Below, piece by piece: positions 10,722 to 19,054 of a stretch of 64,000 nucleotides of DNA. The stretch lies in contig NC_087069.1 in NCBI RefSeq assembly GCF_963678635.1, positions 44,554,830 to 44,618,829 of the forward strand, in the 5' to 3' direction. Within the stretch, counting starts at the first letter, position 1; each line of letters starts with the position of its first letter. A program made the translations under genes and the position numbers. The DNA is from Symsagittifera roscoffensis (lineage: Eukaryota > Xenacoelomorpha > Acoela > Convolutidae). Under the pieces are notes generated by a model. The model did not search any database and had not been told where the DNA came from. It saw only the letters and a program-made list of their open reading frames with translations.

Positions 10722-11789
10722 ATGGACAAGAGACGCTCTTGTGCTAATTGCAGTTCAACGGACCATCATGTGTCAGCATGCCCAGCTTACAAACAAGGCA
10801 TGAAAGCAATAGGCTTTAGCCTCGAGGACGAAGATGCGTCAGAGTTGGACCATGAGGATTTCATGAGAGGAGTAATTGAGAATTTTGGCCCGAGGTGTTT
10901 CTTTTGCAACTTGGAAGGTCATTTTAAATCAGATTGTCCGCAATTCTGGGATGCAGTGGCAGACATCAAGCATCCAAGACATGAAGAAGCTTTGTCAGGA
11001 GTGAAAGCCAGCAAGGCTCGACTTTTGAGTGAAGCGGAGGCACGCAGAAAGGATAAACCTCAAGAGCTGGCGGCAAAGAAGATGCAAGCGGTAACAGAGG
11101 AGGCACGTGAGCCGGAACCAGCAACTGCGGCTGACGACTTCAAGATTGATTATAAGGCAGCCGCAAGGGATGCTCTGAATAGAGTACAACAGGAATTGGT
11201 GACCAAAGAGATCGAAAAAAAAGTGAAACTTGAACTGGAAAAAGAGAAGCTTCAGGAGCAACTGAATACCTTCGAAGAAACGGAGTTCGAAGAGACGAAA
11301 GCACCAATCAGTTTAGACATGAAACTTAAAGTGATCTCCGGTAAGAGGTTCGGCATGGTGCCGCAAGGAAGCAAGATACAGTCGATAATCTCAGTGGCTG
11401 GACATCAGGTGATCAGAAATCTGAGTGAACCATCCGAGTTCACTTTGATGCATTTGGACACATATGCAGATTATCTGAGACAGGTGGAGCCACGCACCGA
11501 GTTGAGAGCTGTGCGAGCACTACTAACGACGGGTGGCCCTCGCATGAAGAAACTTCATGGACGCTACCTAGAGGTCTATGGGCCGTATCAAATAATGCTG
11601 AACGTGGATGGAATCAGTATCTACACCAGGATTTATGTAACAACAGATGATGACCAAATGGGGCAGATCTATTTGGGAGAAGAGGAACTCAAGGTCCGCA
11701 GAATAGGCCATGACGCCATGATGGAACAAGACGCAGTACACATTGGATATGAAGCAGATGTGACAGCACATCTGCTCGACACCAACTGA
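10722..11789 (+). CDS. Nucleocapsid zinc knuckles plus spacer to protease
   Basis: This 355-residue ORF has two CCHC zinc knuckles (C-x2-C-x4-H-x4-C). The first uses residues C7, C10, H15 and C20; the second uses C59, C62, H67 and C72. Such knuckles bind the genomic RNA. A Lys/Glu-rich helical region follows (about residues 95-190), then a globular region up to the stop. It ends at TGA 11787-11789, nine codons before the protease active site in the same frame. It lies in the same frame as Gag, separated by one TGA. The stops either control the Gag:Pol ratio by readthrough or are decay. Confidence 0.82.
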   Translation: MDKRRSCANCSSTDHHVSACPAYKQGMKAIGFSLEDEDASELDHEDFMRGVIENFGPRCFFCNLEGHFKSDCPQFWDAVADIKHPRHEEALSGVKASKARLLSEAEARRKDKPQELAAKKMQAVTEEAREPEPATAADDFKIDYKAAARDALNRVQQELVTKEIEKKVKLELEKEKLQEQLNTFEETEFEETKAPISLDMKLKVISGKRFGMVPQGSKIQSIISVAGHQVIRNLSEPSEFTLMHLDTYADYLRQVEPRTELRAVRALLTTGGPRMKKLHGRYLEVYGPYQIMLNVDGISIYTRIYVTTDDDQMGQIYLGEEELKVRRIGHDAMMEQDAVHIGYEADVTAHLLDTN

Positions 11790-12437
11790 ACAAAAATCGG
11801 AGTCACAGGGCTTCTGGACACAGGAGCGGTAGTGAGTGTGATGCCGATAAAAACTTGGGAAAGAATGGGCTTCACGCGGGAAGATCTAATTCCAACGAAT
11901 CTCCGACTGGCCGCAGCCAATCGAGGAGATATCTACGTAGCCGGAAGAACACCAATAACGGTCCTCCACATGGGAGGACGGGATCTTTGGATGAGCTTCC
12001 TGGTGGTAGAGAATCTGGACGATGCCGACCAATTCATCTTGGGCAGAGATTTTGTCAGGAATTTTGACGTGATGATTGACTTGAACAACGGTCTGATACG
12101 GATTAGAAACCCGGACCGAAAGTATGTTAAGAGACCAATTAATAGGATAATAACAGACGAAAACAAGGTACCAATTTTTTTGGATAGAAAAGTAAAATTA
12201 CAACCAGGACAAGCTGTGGTAGCAGTTTTTAGAATGAGAAATTTGAATTCGTTAAGTGATAGTAAACAGGTTTGCTTAGTACCGAATCCAAATAGTCAGA
12301 GTTCGGTGATTTTAGGCCGGAGCCGTAACGCGAAACGGACTGTGTGTCAGTGTGTTGTTGAACACACTGGACACCACGGTTTCAATCCAGCGTGGAAAGA
12401 AGCTTGGCTACGCTTTGCCGATGAGGACCGACTATGA
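11790..12437 (+). pseudogene. pol: Aspartic protease region of Pol
   Basis: Directly after the TGA at 11787-11789 the same frame continues with a retropepsin-type active site, LLDTGA (DTGA codons 11817-11828). A typical flap region and the ILGRDF-like motif (about 12038-12056) follow. Retropepsins are about 100-130 residues and cleave the Gag-Pol polyprotein. No ATG precedes the active site within this segment (the first is at 11832), so it must be reached by readthrough or splicing if expressed. The frame runs past the protease but is replaced by the +1-shifted frame near 12330-12350, marking a one-base-type break before the RT. Confidence 0.82.
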
Positions 12438-12963
12438 GGAGACACAAAACTTGAAGAAATATAGTGTGAAAGACTGTCCTTATCATGCCAATAAAGATAA
12501 AATTTTAAAGAGGATTAATGAATTAAAATCTATTCATAAATTGTTTTCAATGAAATCCGAAACGGACGACGGCTTATCAAGCTGCTCGAATTTTCCGGAA
12601 CGCCCCTCGTCATATGAACTAGAATCTGACAAACCGGTTTTGCCGGAGATAGAACATTTAAAAGGGAAAATAGGTGAGGGAGATTTCGAAAAATTGCGGG
12701 ACCTCCTAAATCGAAACGCAGATGTATTTTCAAAACATAAGGCGGATATCGGTTGCTGCAATTTCGTCGAACACGAAATCGAACTAGAAGAGGGCGCCGT
12801 TCCCCATAGGGAAGGCGCAAGGCGAATGACGCCACACAAATCGGAAGCGTGCCGAGCGGAAATAGAAATGTTGCTTGAATACGACATGATAGAACCCTCG
12901 AAATCGCCATGGGCGAAAAAGAAAGGGGGCAGCTTAGATTTTGTTGCGACTTTCGTTACTTGA
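12352..12963 (+). pseudogene. pol: Protease-RT connector and N-terminal RT
   Basis: In frame 1, this segment encodes the linker that usually precedes RT in Ty3-like Pol (LDTTVSIQRGKKLGYAL-type sequence) and then the RT fingers start. The region H-x-I-E-L near 12772-12785 and the MIEPSKSPWA segment near 12888-12912 are typical of the start of Ty3 reverse transcriptases. The reading frame changes at a G/A-rich run about 12918-12934, after which RT continues in frame 0. Whether that is a real mutation or an assembly error cannot be told from one copy. Confidence 0.78.
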
Positions 12964-13613
12964 ACGCGGTAACGATAAAAGATGCGTACCCGATACCGCG
13001 AATAGACGAGAGCCTATCTAAGCTTGGTGATGCCAAGTTCTTCACCACATTGGACTTAGGTTCTGCCTTCTGGCAGGTCCCTCTGCGGAAGAAGGACAGA
13101 GAGAAAACCGGATTCGCGTGCGAATTGGGATTGTACCAGTGGAAGAGGATGCCCTTCGGCTTGTGCAATGCAACGGCCACTTTTCAAAGACTGATGGCTC
13201 AGGCTTTGACGAGAGTGACCAAGAAGTACGGGAATCTCGTGATGTGTTACGTGGATGACGTAGTCATAGCGACACCGACCCTGGAAGACCACATTGATAG
13301 GCTCGATGAGGTCTTTGGATGCATGAAAAGATCAGGATTAAAGTGCAAACCATCGAATTGTGAAATCCTTAGGGACTCGATTAAGTACCTAGGAAGAATG
13401 GTGGATAGGCAAGGTGTGAGGCCGGACCCGGAAGCAGTGGAAGCAGTGTTGACATGGAAAGCCCCCAGAACGGACACACAGCTCATGAGCTTCCTAGGGT
13501 TTGCCAATTACTACCAAGAATTCACAAAAGGATATGCGGACAAGGTGTACCCGATGCAGAAGCTGATGCGCAACAAAGGGAAAAAGTTCGAATGGTTGCT
13601 TTCGAGAACATAA
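12909..13613 (+). pseudogene. pol: Reverse transcriptase core
   Basis: Frame 0 carries the RT palm and fingers. FCCDFRYLN is followed by the catalytic first Asp in TTLDLGSAFWQ, then the FGLCNA motif. The catalytic YVDD box is at 13248-13259, followed by a thumb beginning near YLGRMV. This enzyme copies element RNA into DNA. All core motifs are intact. The frame changes at about 13593-13600, just past the thumb, into frame 2 that encodes the tether and RNase H. Minus-strand ORFs overlapping here are shadows. Confidence 0.93.
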
Positions 13614-14623
13614 AGCGGGAACTGTGCGAAGCGCCAGTGCTGGGCATGCCTACAGAAAAGGGCATGTATGTTCTCGACACAGACGCATCGGTGGTGGCCA
13701 TCTCAGGAATCTTGCATCAAGAGCAAGAATGGAACGGAAGAACAGTTCTCCGTCCCATTGCATACGGCAGCAAAGTCTTGAGTGACACAGAGATGAAATA
13801 TGGCGCACCAAAAGCAAAAATGTTTGCAGTAGTCACCTTCGTGGAGAAGTACCGTGCATACTTGGGGAGCGCTCCCTTCAACTTACGCGTGGACAACAGA
13901 GCGTTATCCTGGTTGAAGACCTACTCGATGGATCAGAGTTATATTGGTAGATGGATAGTAAGACTGGATGGCTACCATATGATAATTGAACATAGGATGC
14001 GTGATAAACACCAGAATGCTGACAGCCCCAGCAAGAAAACTGAGTTCTATGAAATATTGGAGCAGAAACAGGCCAATCAGGCGGAAATAAAGGAGGGATT
14101 CTCGTTTCTGGACAAAGAAACTTATGAAGCGCTTCCCTTTACGAGATGGTTGGATAAGTCTGGACATCCAATTCCAGGGCACCCTGAGCTACCTGTAGAG
14201 AAAGCAGCCGAGATAAAGATCCTGTCCAAGGAGGACCCGGTCCCCTTGGATTTGTTGCTGCGCTCGAACCTGGTCCAGCAAGAACTCTCTCGCATGAATA
14301 TAAACAGCCTCTTCTCATTATTGGATAAAACGGTACAAGTCACACCACAAGTGATGCGGATGCTGGGTGGATTGTTAGAAAGAGAAGTGACCAGAGATGA
14401 CCCCGAGTGGACAGCAGCAGTGGCATCGCTAACAGTCAGGGAGAAGGTGAAGATCATGCCGTCCAGACGACAGCACGAGGAGAACGAGAGGGATTGTAGG
14501 ACAATAGTTCAGCAACTAGTATCCTCAATACCCCCAAGAGATTTTAACCAATACATCTTACGGACAGAAAGAACAGGGGAGCAGCAAGCGAAAGAAAACC
14601 GTCACCTTTGTGGACCGGGATAA
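13595..14623 (+). pseudogene. pol: RNase H and connector region of Pol
   Basis: Frame 2 begins with AFENIKRELCEAPVL, typical of the RT-RNase H tether, then YVLDTDAS (about 13668-13691), the first catalytic Asp of Ty3 RNase H. An HRMRDKHQNADSPS-like segment near 13990-14033 corresponds to the final H/D motif. RNase H removes the RNA strand after minus-strand synthesis. About 190 further residues with no known domain follow before the TAA at 14621-14623. Coding evidence passes to frame 0 near 14580, so the TAA lies past another frame change. Confidence 0.85.
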
Positions 14624-14720
14624 AGAGGGTGAAGAGATAGAACAAAATCTGCTGCAGGACTATTTGTCCGGGGAGACGGATGATGAAAAGAACCAGCGAT
14701 CACAAGATCAACACCCGTGA
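14586..14720 (+). pseudogene. pol: Pol linker between RNase H and integrase
   Basis: Frame 0 from about 14586 encodes a hydrophilic linker (RKKTVTFVDRDKEGEE-like) ending at an in-frame TGA (14718-14720). Beyond the stop the same frame continues into the integrase ORF. It contains the first of three copies of the LSGE tetrapeptide, encoded by an 11-base sequence also found next to the 3' LTR. No function is recognised. Confidence 0.55.
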
Positions 14721-14807
14721 CAAGGAAATTTGTCCGGGGAGTCTGAGATAAACGAGAAAATTCCTGATGAGAAACAGGACCTAGAGAACAAGGTTTTGTC
14801 CGGGGAG
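14666..14807 (+). repeat. Three GTCCGGGGAG motifs at exact 66-bp spacing
   Basis: The decamer GTCCGGGGAG starts at 14666, 14732 and 14798, each preceded by T, so the 66-bp period equals 22 codons and each copy encodes LSGE. The sequence between the motifs is not well conserved. The same TGTCCGGGGAG ends at 27480, two bases from the 3' LTR, where a polypurine tract should be. These could be central plus-strand priming sites or simply a protein repeat. Confidence 0.8.
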
Positions 14808-16055
14808 TTCAGATGGATGCGAAGAAAGCACAGACATGATCTGGAGGAGAGCGCAGTCTCCAGCACAACCTCTTCGACGGATGATGATTCCCGAAACTCA
14901 GGAATGGACACCTATTCAGACAGGAACTCGAGTTCGGGATCCGAACTGTCAGAACTAGCGATACACACGCTACTAGTGGAAACTCGGGCAAGGGACCTGG
15001 ACAGAGAAGTGTACCAGGATCCTCACAGTGATCGCAACCTAATACCAAGCGAAAGAGTCTTTGACAACGCAGCGGATGACTTAGAAACGATAGCGGTATC
15101 GAAACGCTCGATAAGCCTGTTGCCTCAGAAAGCGGTAGTCAGGACTGATCTTCTGCCGTTTGAACAAGAAACACAACCGTTGGCCAAGATTTGGTGCGTT
15201 AAGATGGAAGAAGACACACATCAGCCCAACGAGCTGAATAGTCAGATGAGGGTCATGAAGACGTACTTGAAGGCGAGATACAGACTCTCGGACCTTCTAA
15301 GGGCGCAAAGAAATGATCGCATGACAAGCAACCTGAAAAGGTGGATCGAGAATGGTTCTCCGGATAAAGGGGACCTCGAGGAAGATAGTTATCGCATCCT
15401 GAGACAATACTTCATGCAGAAGGAAGGGAGGTTATATTTGAACAAGGACGGGATTGTGGCTTGCAAAAGAAGGGAGGAAGACAGAGTCCTATACAAGTAT
15501 AACGCGATAGTGTTACCGCAACTCTATCAGACAGAACTATTATTCAGGTCACATGATCAGATGGGCCATCAGGGGATCGACAAAGTATATCAGAGGATCC
15601 TGAAGCGCTTTGAGTGGCCTGGGATGAAAAAGGCATGCGAGAAATGGGTAACAGCATGTCTGTCATGCCAACAGGTCAAGGATCCAAGGAAGTTGCGATT
15701 TCCTTTACAATCGATCGAGTCGTCTGAATTCAACGAGGTGGTGCAAATAGATCACCAAAAGATATGCATGACAGACAATGGTTATAATCAGGTGCTGGTC
15801 ATGATAGATCATTTCACGAAGTATGCAGAGGCCGTGCCCTGCATAACTGCCTCGGCGGAAGAGACATGCGACCACCTGATCAATACGTGGATAGCAAGAC
15901 ATGGTTGTCCGATGACGTTTCAATCGGATAATGGAGCAGCTTTCGTAGGAGAGCTTACGAAAGAGCTTATGAGACGCTCACAGGTCGCTCAGGCTCACTC
16001 CACGACATACCACCCTCAGACGAATGGCTTAGTGGAAGACAGAACAGGACGTTAG
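14721..16055 (+). pseudogene. pol: Integrase: zinc-binding and catalytic core
   Basis: The first ~220 codons are an acidic Ser-rich linker. Then comes an HHCC zinc-binding region (SHDQMGHQG about 15550-15576, CLSC about 15659-15670) and the catalytic core. Catalytic residues are D (15750-15752, in QIDHQ), D (15927-15929, in SDNG) and E (16035-16037, in LVE). The spacing between the last two is exactly 35 residues, so this is a DD35E retroviral-type integrase that inserts the cDNA. The frame changes just after the catalytic Glu (about 16038-16046), leaving a premature end at 16055. Confidence 0.93.
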
Positions 16056-16468
16056 TGTCGATGCTGAGAGTATATTGTTCCAGGTACATGACCGATTGGG
16101 ACAGATACCTTCCACAGGTGATGGGAGCATATAACAGCACGCAACACTCCACCACTGGAGTCAGTCCACACATGATGCTAACTGGACACGAAAAGTCTTT
16201 ACCCTTAACCTTCTTCTACCCAGAATATGAGGGAAAGAAAACGTCCCCACAGGTCTACGTGAGGGATGTGATCAGACGCCAACAGGAGCTGAACGATTTG
16301 TGTAGACGAAACACTCAGCAGGCACAGTCAAGGCAGAGGAAAAATTTCGACAAGAATGCAGCTGGTGCAAAGGCTTACTCGGTGGGAGACTACGTATGGG
16401 TATTTCAGAACGTTATACCACCGAAAGGGACAAAAAAGCTCCTAAAAAGTGGAGGGGACCCTTCATGA
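16055..16468 (+). pseudogene. pol: Integrase C-terminal part
   Basis: Frame 2 continues the integrase after the break. YNSTQHSTTGVSPHMMLTG-like sequence is typical of the core end. A basic helix (QSRQRKNFDKN) follows, then a GDYVWVF-type motif that begins the C-terminal DNA-binding domain. It stops at 16466-16468 by another frame change. The rest of the domain, including a KWRGPF segment, continues in frame 1 but is cut by a TAG at 16486-16488. No chromodomain is seen. Confidence 0.85.
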
Positions 16469-16488
16469 TTACAGAGGTGCACCAGTAG

Positions 16489-17589
16489 GGACGCTTTTAT
16501 AGACTGAGTACTGGCCGAGCCGCCCACTACGAGAATATCAAGCCACACAATCCATCGACAGAAGACTGGTGTATACCTGCAGACATGGAAGAAGGGGATT
16601 ATCTAATGATGAACCCTGCTTGTGAGGTCAATGAAAAAGGCACCAGGGAGAAGAACGATGGAAACGAAGTCGTAGAGGAAGGTACGGATACACCGCTGGA
16701 CCTGGATCCAAACGAACAGATCGAAGCTGACGATGAAACCTTACCCTACGCAGAGGAAGATTGGCAGGATCCCGAACAGATAGAGGTTCCCAAGAACTTG
16801 GAACCGGATCTTCCGTTCACCATACAGACTCGTCAGAAGGATGGGATGAGACCAAGAAAGAAATACAATCCTTACGGTGACAACTTTGTAGTGGATAGGA
16901 TAGCTCTAAAGAAGATAGTGGAGGAAGTAGTGGGTCTAGAGGAAATAACTGTGTCACAAGACATTGACATAGTCGATGATCACGACGATGAGTGGGTTGA
17001 CGACTGGTCGAAACCCGAGATAGAATTCGACGATGAGCAACAGCAGTCATATGAACAAGACCTGACGAACCTGCGTGCCTTAGAGTGGCTGAATGAAACG
17101 ACCTCGGATCCAGAGGAGACTAGCGTCACGATTCAAGACGTAGATCGTGAAAGCATGAAATACATCAAGACTGAACGAGATGATCCTTCCTGGGCTGCCC
17201 AGGAAGGACGACTACTCATTCCAGCTTCTAACCTTGACTTGATACCCGGTATGCGATCGACGGGGACGTCGATGGATGTTTTTGTCCGGAGAGTGGGGGT
17301 AGTACTTACCCACACTGAAAACTTGATAATAAAAAAATTAAGAATAGCCAGAGAAACAGGAGACTTAGAAGCAGAAACAGGCGTAGAGCCTAAGAAACCT
17401 GACATAGGCAGGGTAGTTGAGTCATATTTTAACTTACCAAATGAATATTCAAGTAACATAATACTAACAGACAGTGATTTCATACTCACAAACAGAACAT
17501 GTGCGATAGCAATCACCGCAGACATGAGTTTTAGGACAGCGTTAGCGGCAGATTTTAAGAAAGAATACAAAAACGTGGAATTCCTTTAG
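16489..17589 (+). CDS. Pol C-terminal tail, acidic
   Basis: Frame 1 is open from the TAG at 16486-16488 to the TAG at 17587-17589; the first ATG is at 16585. The first ~30 codons end the integrase C-terminal domain (FYRLSTGRAAHYENIKPH). After that it is very acidic (Asp/Glu-rich to about 17060), with a TRQKDGMRPRKKYNPYGD segment near 16829-16882 like the closing segment of nematode Ty3 Pol. The final ~130 residues have no recognised domain. It may be a Pol tail or a separate protein. Confidence 0.6.
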   Translation, partial: GRFYRLSTGRAAHYENIKPHNPSTEDWCIPADMEEGDYLMMNPACEVNEKGTREKNDGNEVVEEGTDTPLDLDPNEQIEADDETLPYAEEDWQDPEQIEVPKNLEPDLPFTIQTRQKDGMRPRKKYNPYGDNFVVDRIALKKIVEEVVGLEEITVSQDIDIVDDHDDEWVDDWSKPEIEFDDEQQQSYEQDLTNLRALEWLNETTSDPEETSVTIQDVDRESMKYIKTERDDPSWAAQEGRLLIPASNLDLIPGMRSTGTSMDVFVRRVGVVLTHTENLIIKKLRIARETGDLEAETGVEPKKPDIGRVVESYFNLPNEYSSNIILTDSDFILTNRTCAIAITADMSFRTALAADFKKEYKNVEFL

Positions 17590-17904
17590 AAGCAAAGACC
17601 AGGGATAGGGGGCGTAGCAGCCTTACCTCCGGCGACGTCGCAGATACCGGGAAAATACTTGTGCTTCTTGGTAACGAGGGCGAGGGAGAAGCAGCACGTG
17701 GACCCAGAGAACCTAGTCTTGTCTTTGACGAGGCTGAGGGACTTCCTTGTCGAAATGGACGTGAAGGAGCTCTCGCTTCCAGTGTACGATCCAAACAGAG
17801 GAAGACTGCATCCTCGGGAATTGTACGCGCTTGTACACGTGATATTCTCTGATACGAACATACAAGTATATCTACACAAGAAATATTACTTAAGTATAGG
17901 CTGA
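17590..17904 (+). CDS. Short conserved-looking tail, unrecognised
   Basis: After the TAG at 17587-17589 the same frame stays open to TGA 17902-17904 (first ATG 17659, 81 residues). Composition and codon pattern match the upstream Pol tail, so this was probably its C-terminus. It contains Leu-rich helical stretches and an LHPRELYALVHVIF segment. I recognise no domain. It is the last coding segment before the 390-bp gap that separates the two gene blocks. Confidence 0.45.
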   Translation, partial: KQRPGIGGVAALPPATSQIPGKYLCFLVTRAREKQHVDPENLVLSLTRLRDFLVEMDVKELSLPVYDPNRGRLHPRELYALVHVIFSDTNIQVYLHKKYYLSIG

Positions 17905-18295
17905 GTGATGTGCGAAAGAGTGTTAGGCCAAAGACTAAGTTGTATGTAATATGTGATATGTGTGTTATGTTATGTTATGTGTTAGGTTATTAAGATCATG
18001 GGTAAGTAGGGGTTAGTGACCATGAACAACTAAATGACGATCTTGGGAATAGATCCAAAGTTTGGACTGTCCAATCTTAGGTCGAATTCCAAAATTTTAG
18101 AAACCAATTGATTTTAATAAATTTTAGGATAAATATCTTTTTATCCGAACTGTTTTTAAGCAAATTTTAACGATATATGTTAAGGTGAAACAGATAAGTG
18201 TGATATTCGTGATTTCTTTTCTAGATCCTGATTGATCATTTAAATTACTCACTTGAGTCAAAGAATCGAATCAAATCAAACTTGAAAAGAATAGA
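17905..18295 (+). other. Non-coding gap between the two gene blocks
   Basis: About 390 bp with stops in all frames and low-complexity TGTTATGT repeats near 17950-17985. It separates the Gag-Pol block from the accessory block and ends with a strong nematode-type splice acceptor at 18213-18224. This is the position where retroviruses place the acceptor for the spliced env RNA. Confidence 0.6.
18213..18224 (+). promoter_or_regulatory. Candidate 3' splice acceptor for accessory-block mRNA
   Basis: The tract TTTCTTTTCTAG ends at 18224, closely fitting the nematode acceptor consensus (U-rich then YAG), and lies 71 bases upstream of the first ATG of the accessory block (18296). It could receive a leader exon from the 5' LTR or a trans-spliced leader. 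Confidence 0.5.
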
Positions 18296-18568
18296 ATGGA
18301 CAACTTCAACCTGGATGAATTGATGGACCTGGCAGAGGCATATGTAGGACCGATGATAGATGCGATCTATCGTCGGCTGATCGATCGAGACTTCGCTCTG
18401 GAGGACCCAGAGGTAGTCATGTTGCTGACCGCCCTGATCAACATCTTGGGGCGCGACAACCGTGGGGACCGCCCCACGGAAGTCCTGATGATGGCAGCAT
18501 ATGGAGAAAGAGGAGTACTAGACCGCCCAAACATGAGAGTGATGAGGTGGAGAAACGGGGCTCTCTGA
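18296..18568 (+). CDS. Small acidic/helical protein, first accessory ORF
   Basis: This 90-residue ORF is the first after the splice acceptor. It is predicted helical, with an acidic N-terminus (MDNFNLDELMDLAEAYVG) and an Arg-rich end. No family is recognised. It closes at TGA 18566-18568, but the same frame is open on the other side and continues into the next ORF. It could be the N-terminus of a longer protein that includes the next two ORFs. Confidence 0.5.
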   Translation: MDNFNLDELMDLAEAYVGPMIDAIYRRLIDRDFALEDPEVVMLLTALINILGRDNRGDRPTEVLMMAAYGERGVLDRPNMRVMRWRNGAL

Positions 18569-18577
18569 GGGAGTGAC

Positions 18578-19051
18578 TTGGCGAATGAGCCTGGATTGGG
18601 AAGTTCTAGGACTTACCAACCAGGTGAGATGCCAATGCCCTCCAAGCCCAAACCTGGGTTGACGAGAATGCATCGGGAGATGAACAGCGAGGCGACCTCG
18701 TCTGGTTCACCACTGAGAGCAGCTGTGCCACCAAAAAGGGCGAAAGTAGCTCAGAAGGTTCAGACGAACCAAACCATACAAGATCTGGACGAGATGAACG
18801 ATCAGCTGAGAAGTACGAAGAAGGAGCTGGACGAGATGACCAGAGGCATGCTCCAGATGGAGGAAGATCGGGACATGTGGAGAAAGTTGTTTGAAGACTG
18901 CAACAAAAAGCAGGGTCAAGAGATTGAGCGCTTAAGGCAGGAATACAAAGAGCGATCGGAGCAGGTGGCGTTGACAACGGCCGTGGAGAAAGTGATACCT
19001 GCAGGGGATATTCCTCGTGGGCAGTCCCCGATGGAGCTCTTGACGCCTTGA
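18578..19051 (+). CDS. Coiled-coil accessory protein
   Basis: The open frame begins after the TGA at 18566-18568; the first in-frame ATG is at 18629, giving about 140 residues. The N-terminal part is Pro/Ser-rich and basic; residues corresponding to 18778-18960 form a heptad coiled coil (LDEMNDQLRSTKKELDEM-like). It ends at TGA 19049-19051, four bases before the ATG of the large SGNH ORF in the same frame. A multimerisation role is likely but no family is recognised. Confidence 0.5.
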   Translation: MANEPGLGSSRTYQPGEMPMPSKPKPGLTRMHREMNSEATSSGSPLRAAVPPKRAKVAQKVQTNQTIQDLDEMNDQLRSTKKELDEMTRGMLQMEEDRDMWRKLFEDCNKKQGQEIERLRQEYKERSEQVALTTAVEKVIPAGDIPRGQSPMELLTP

Positions 19052-19054
19052 GAA

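Noticed and set aside
17281-17305. Further central polypurine tract at GTCCGGAGAGTGGGGG
   Set aside because: Only part of the 11-mer matches, and it is not in phase with the 66-bp series; kept as a weak similarity.
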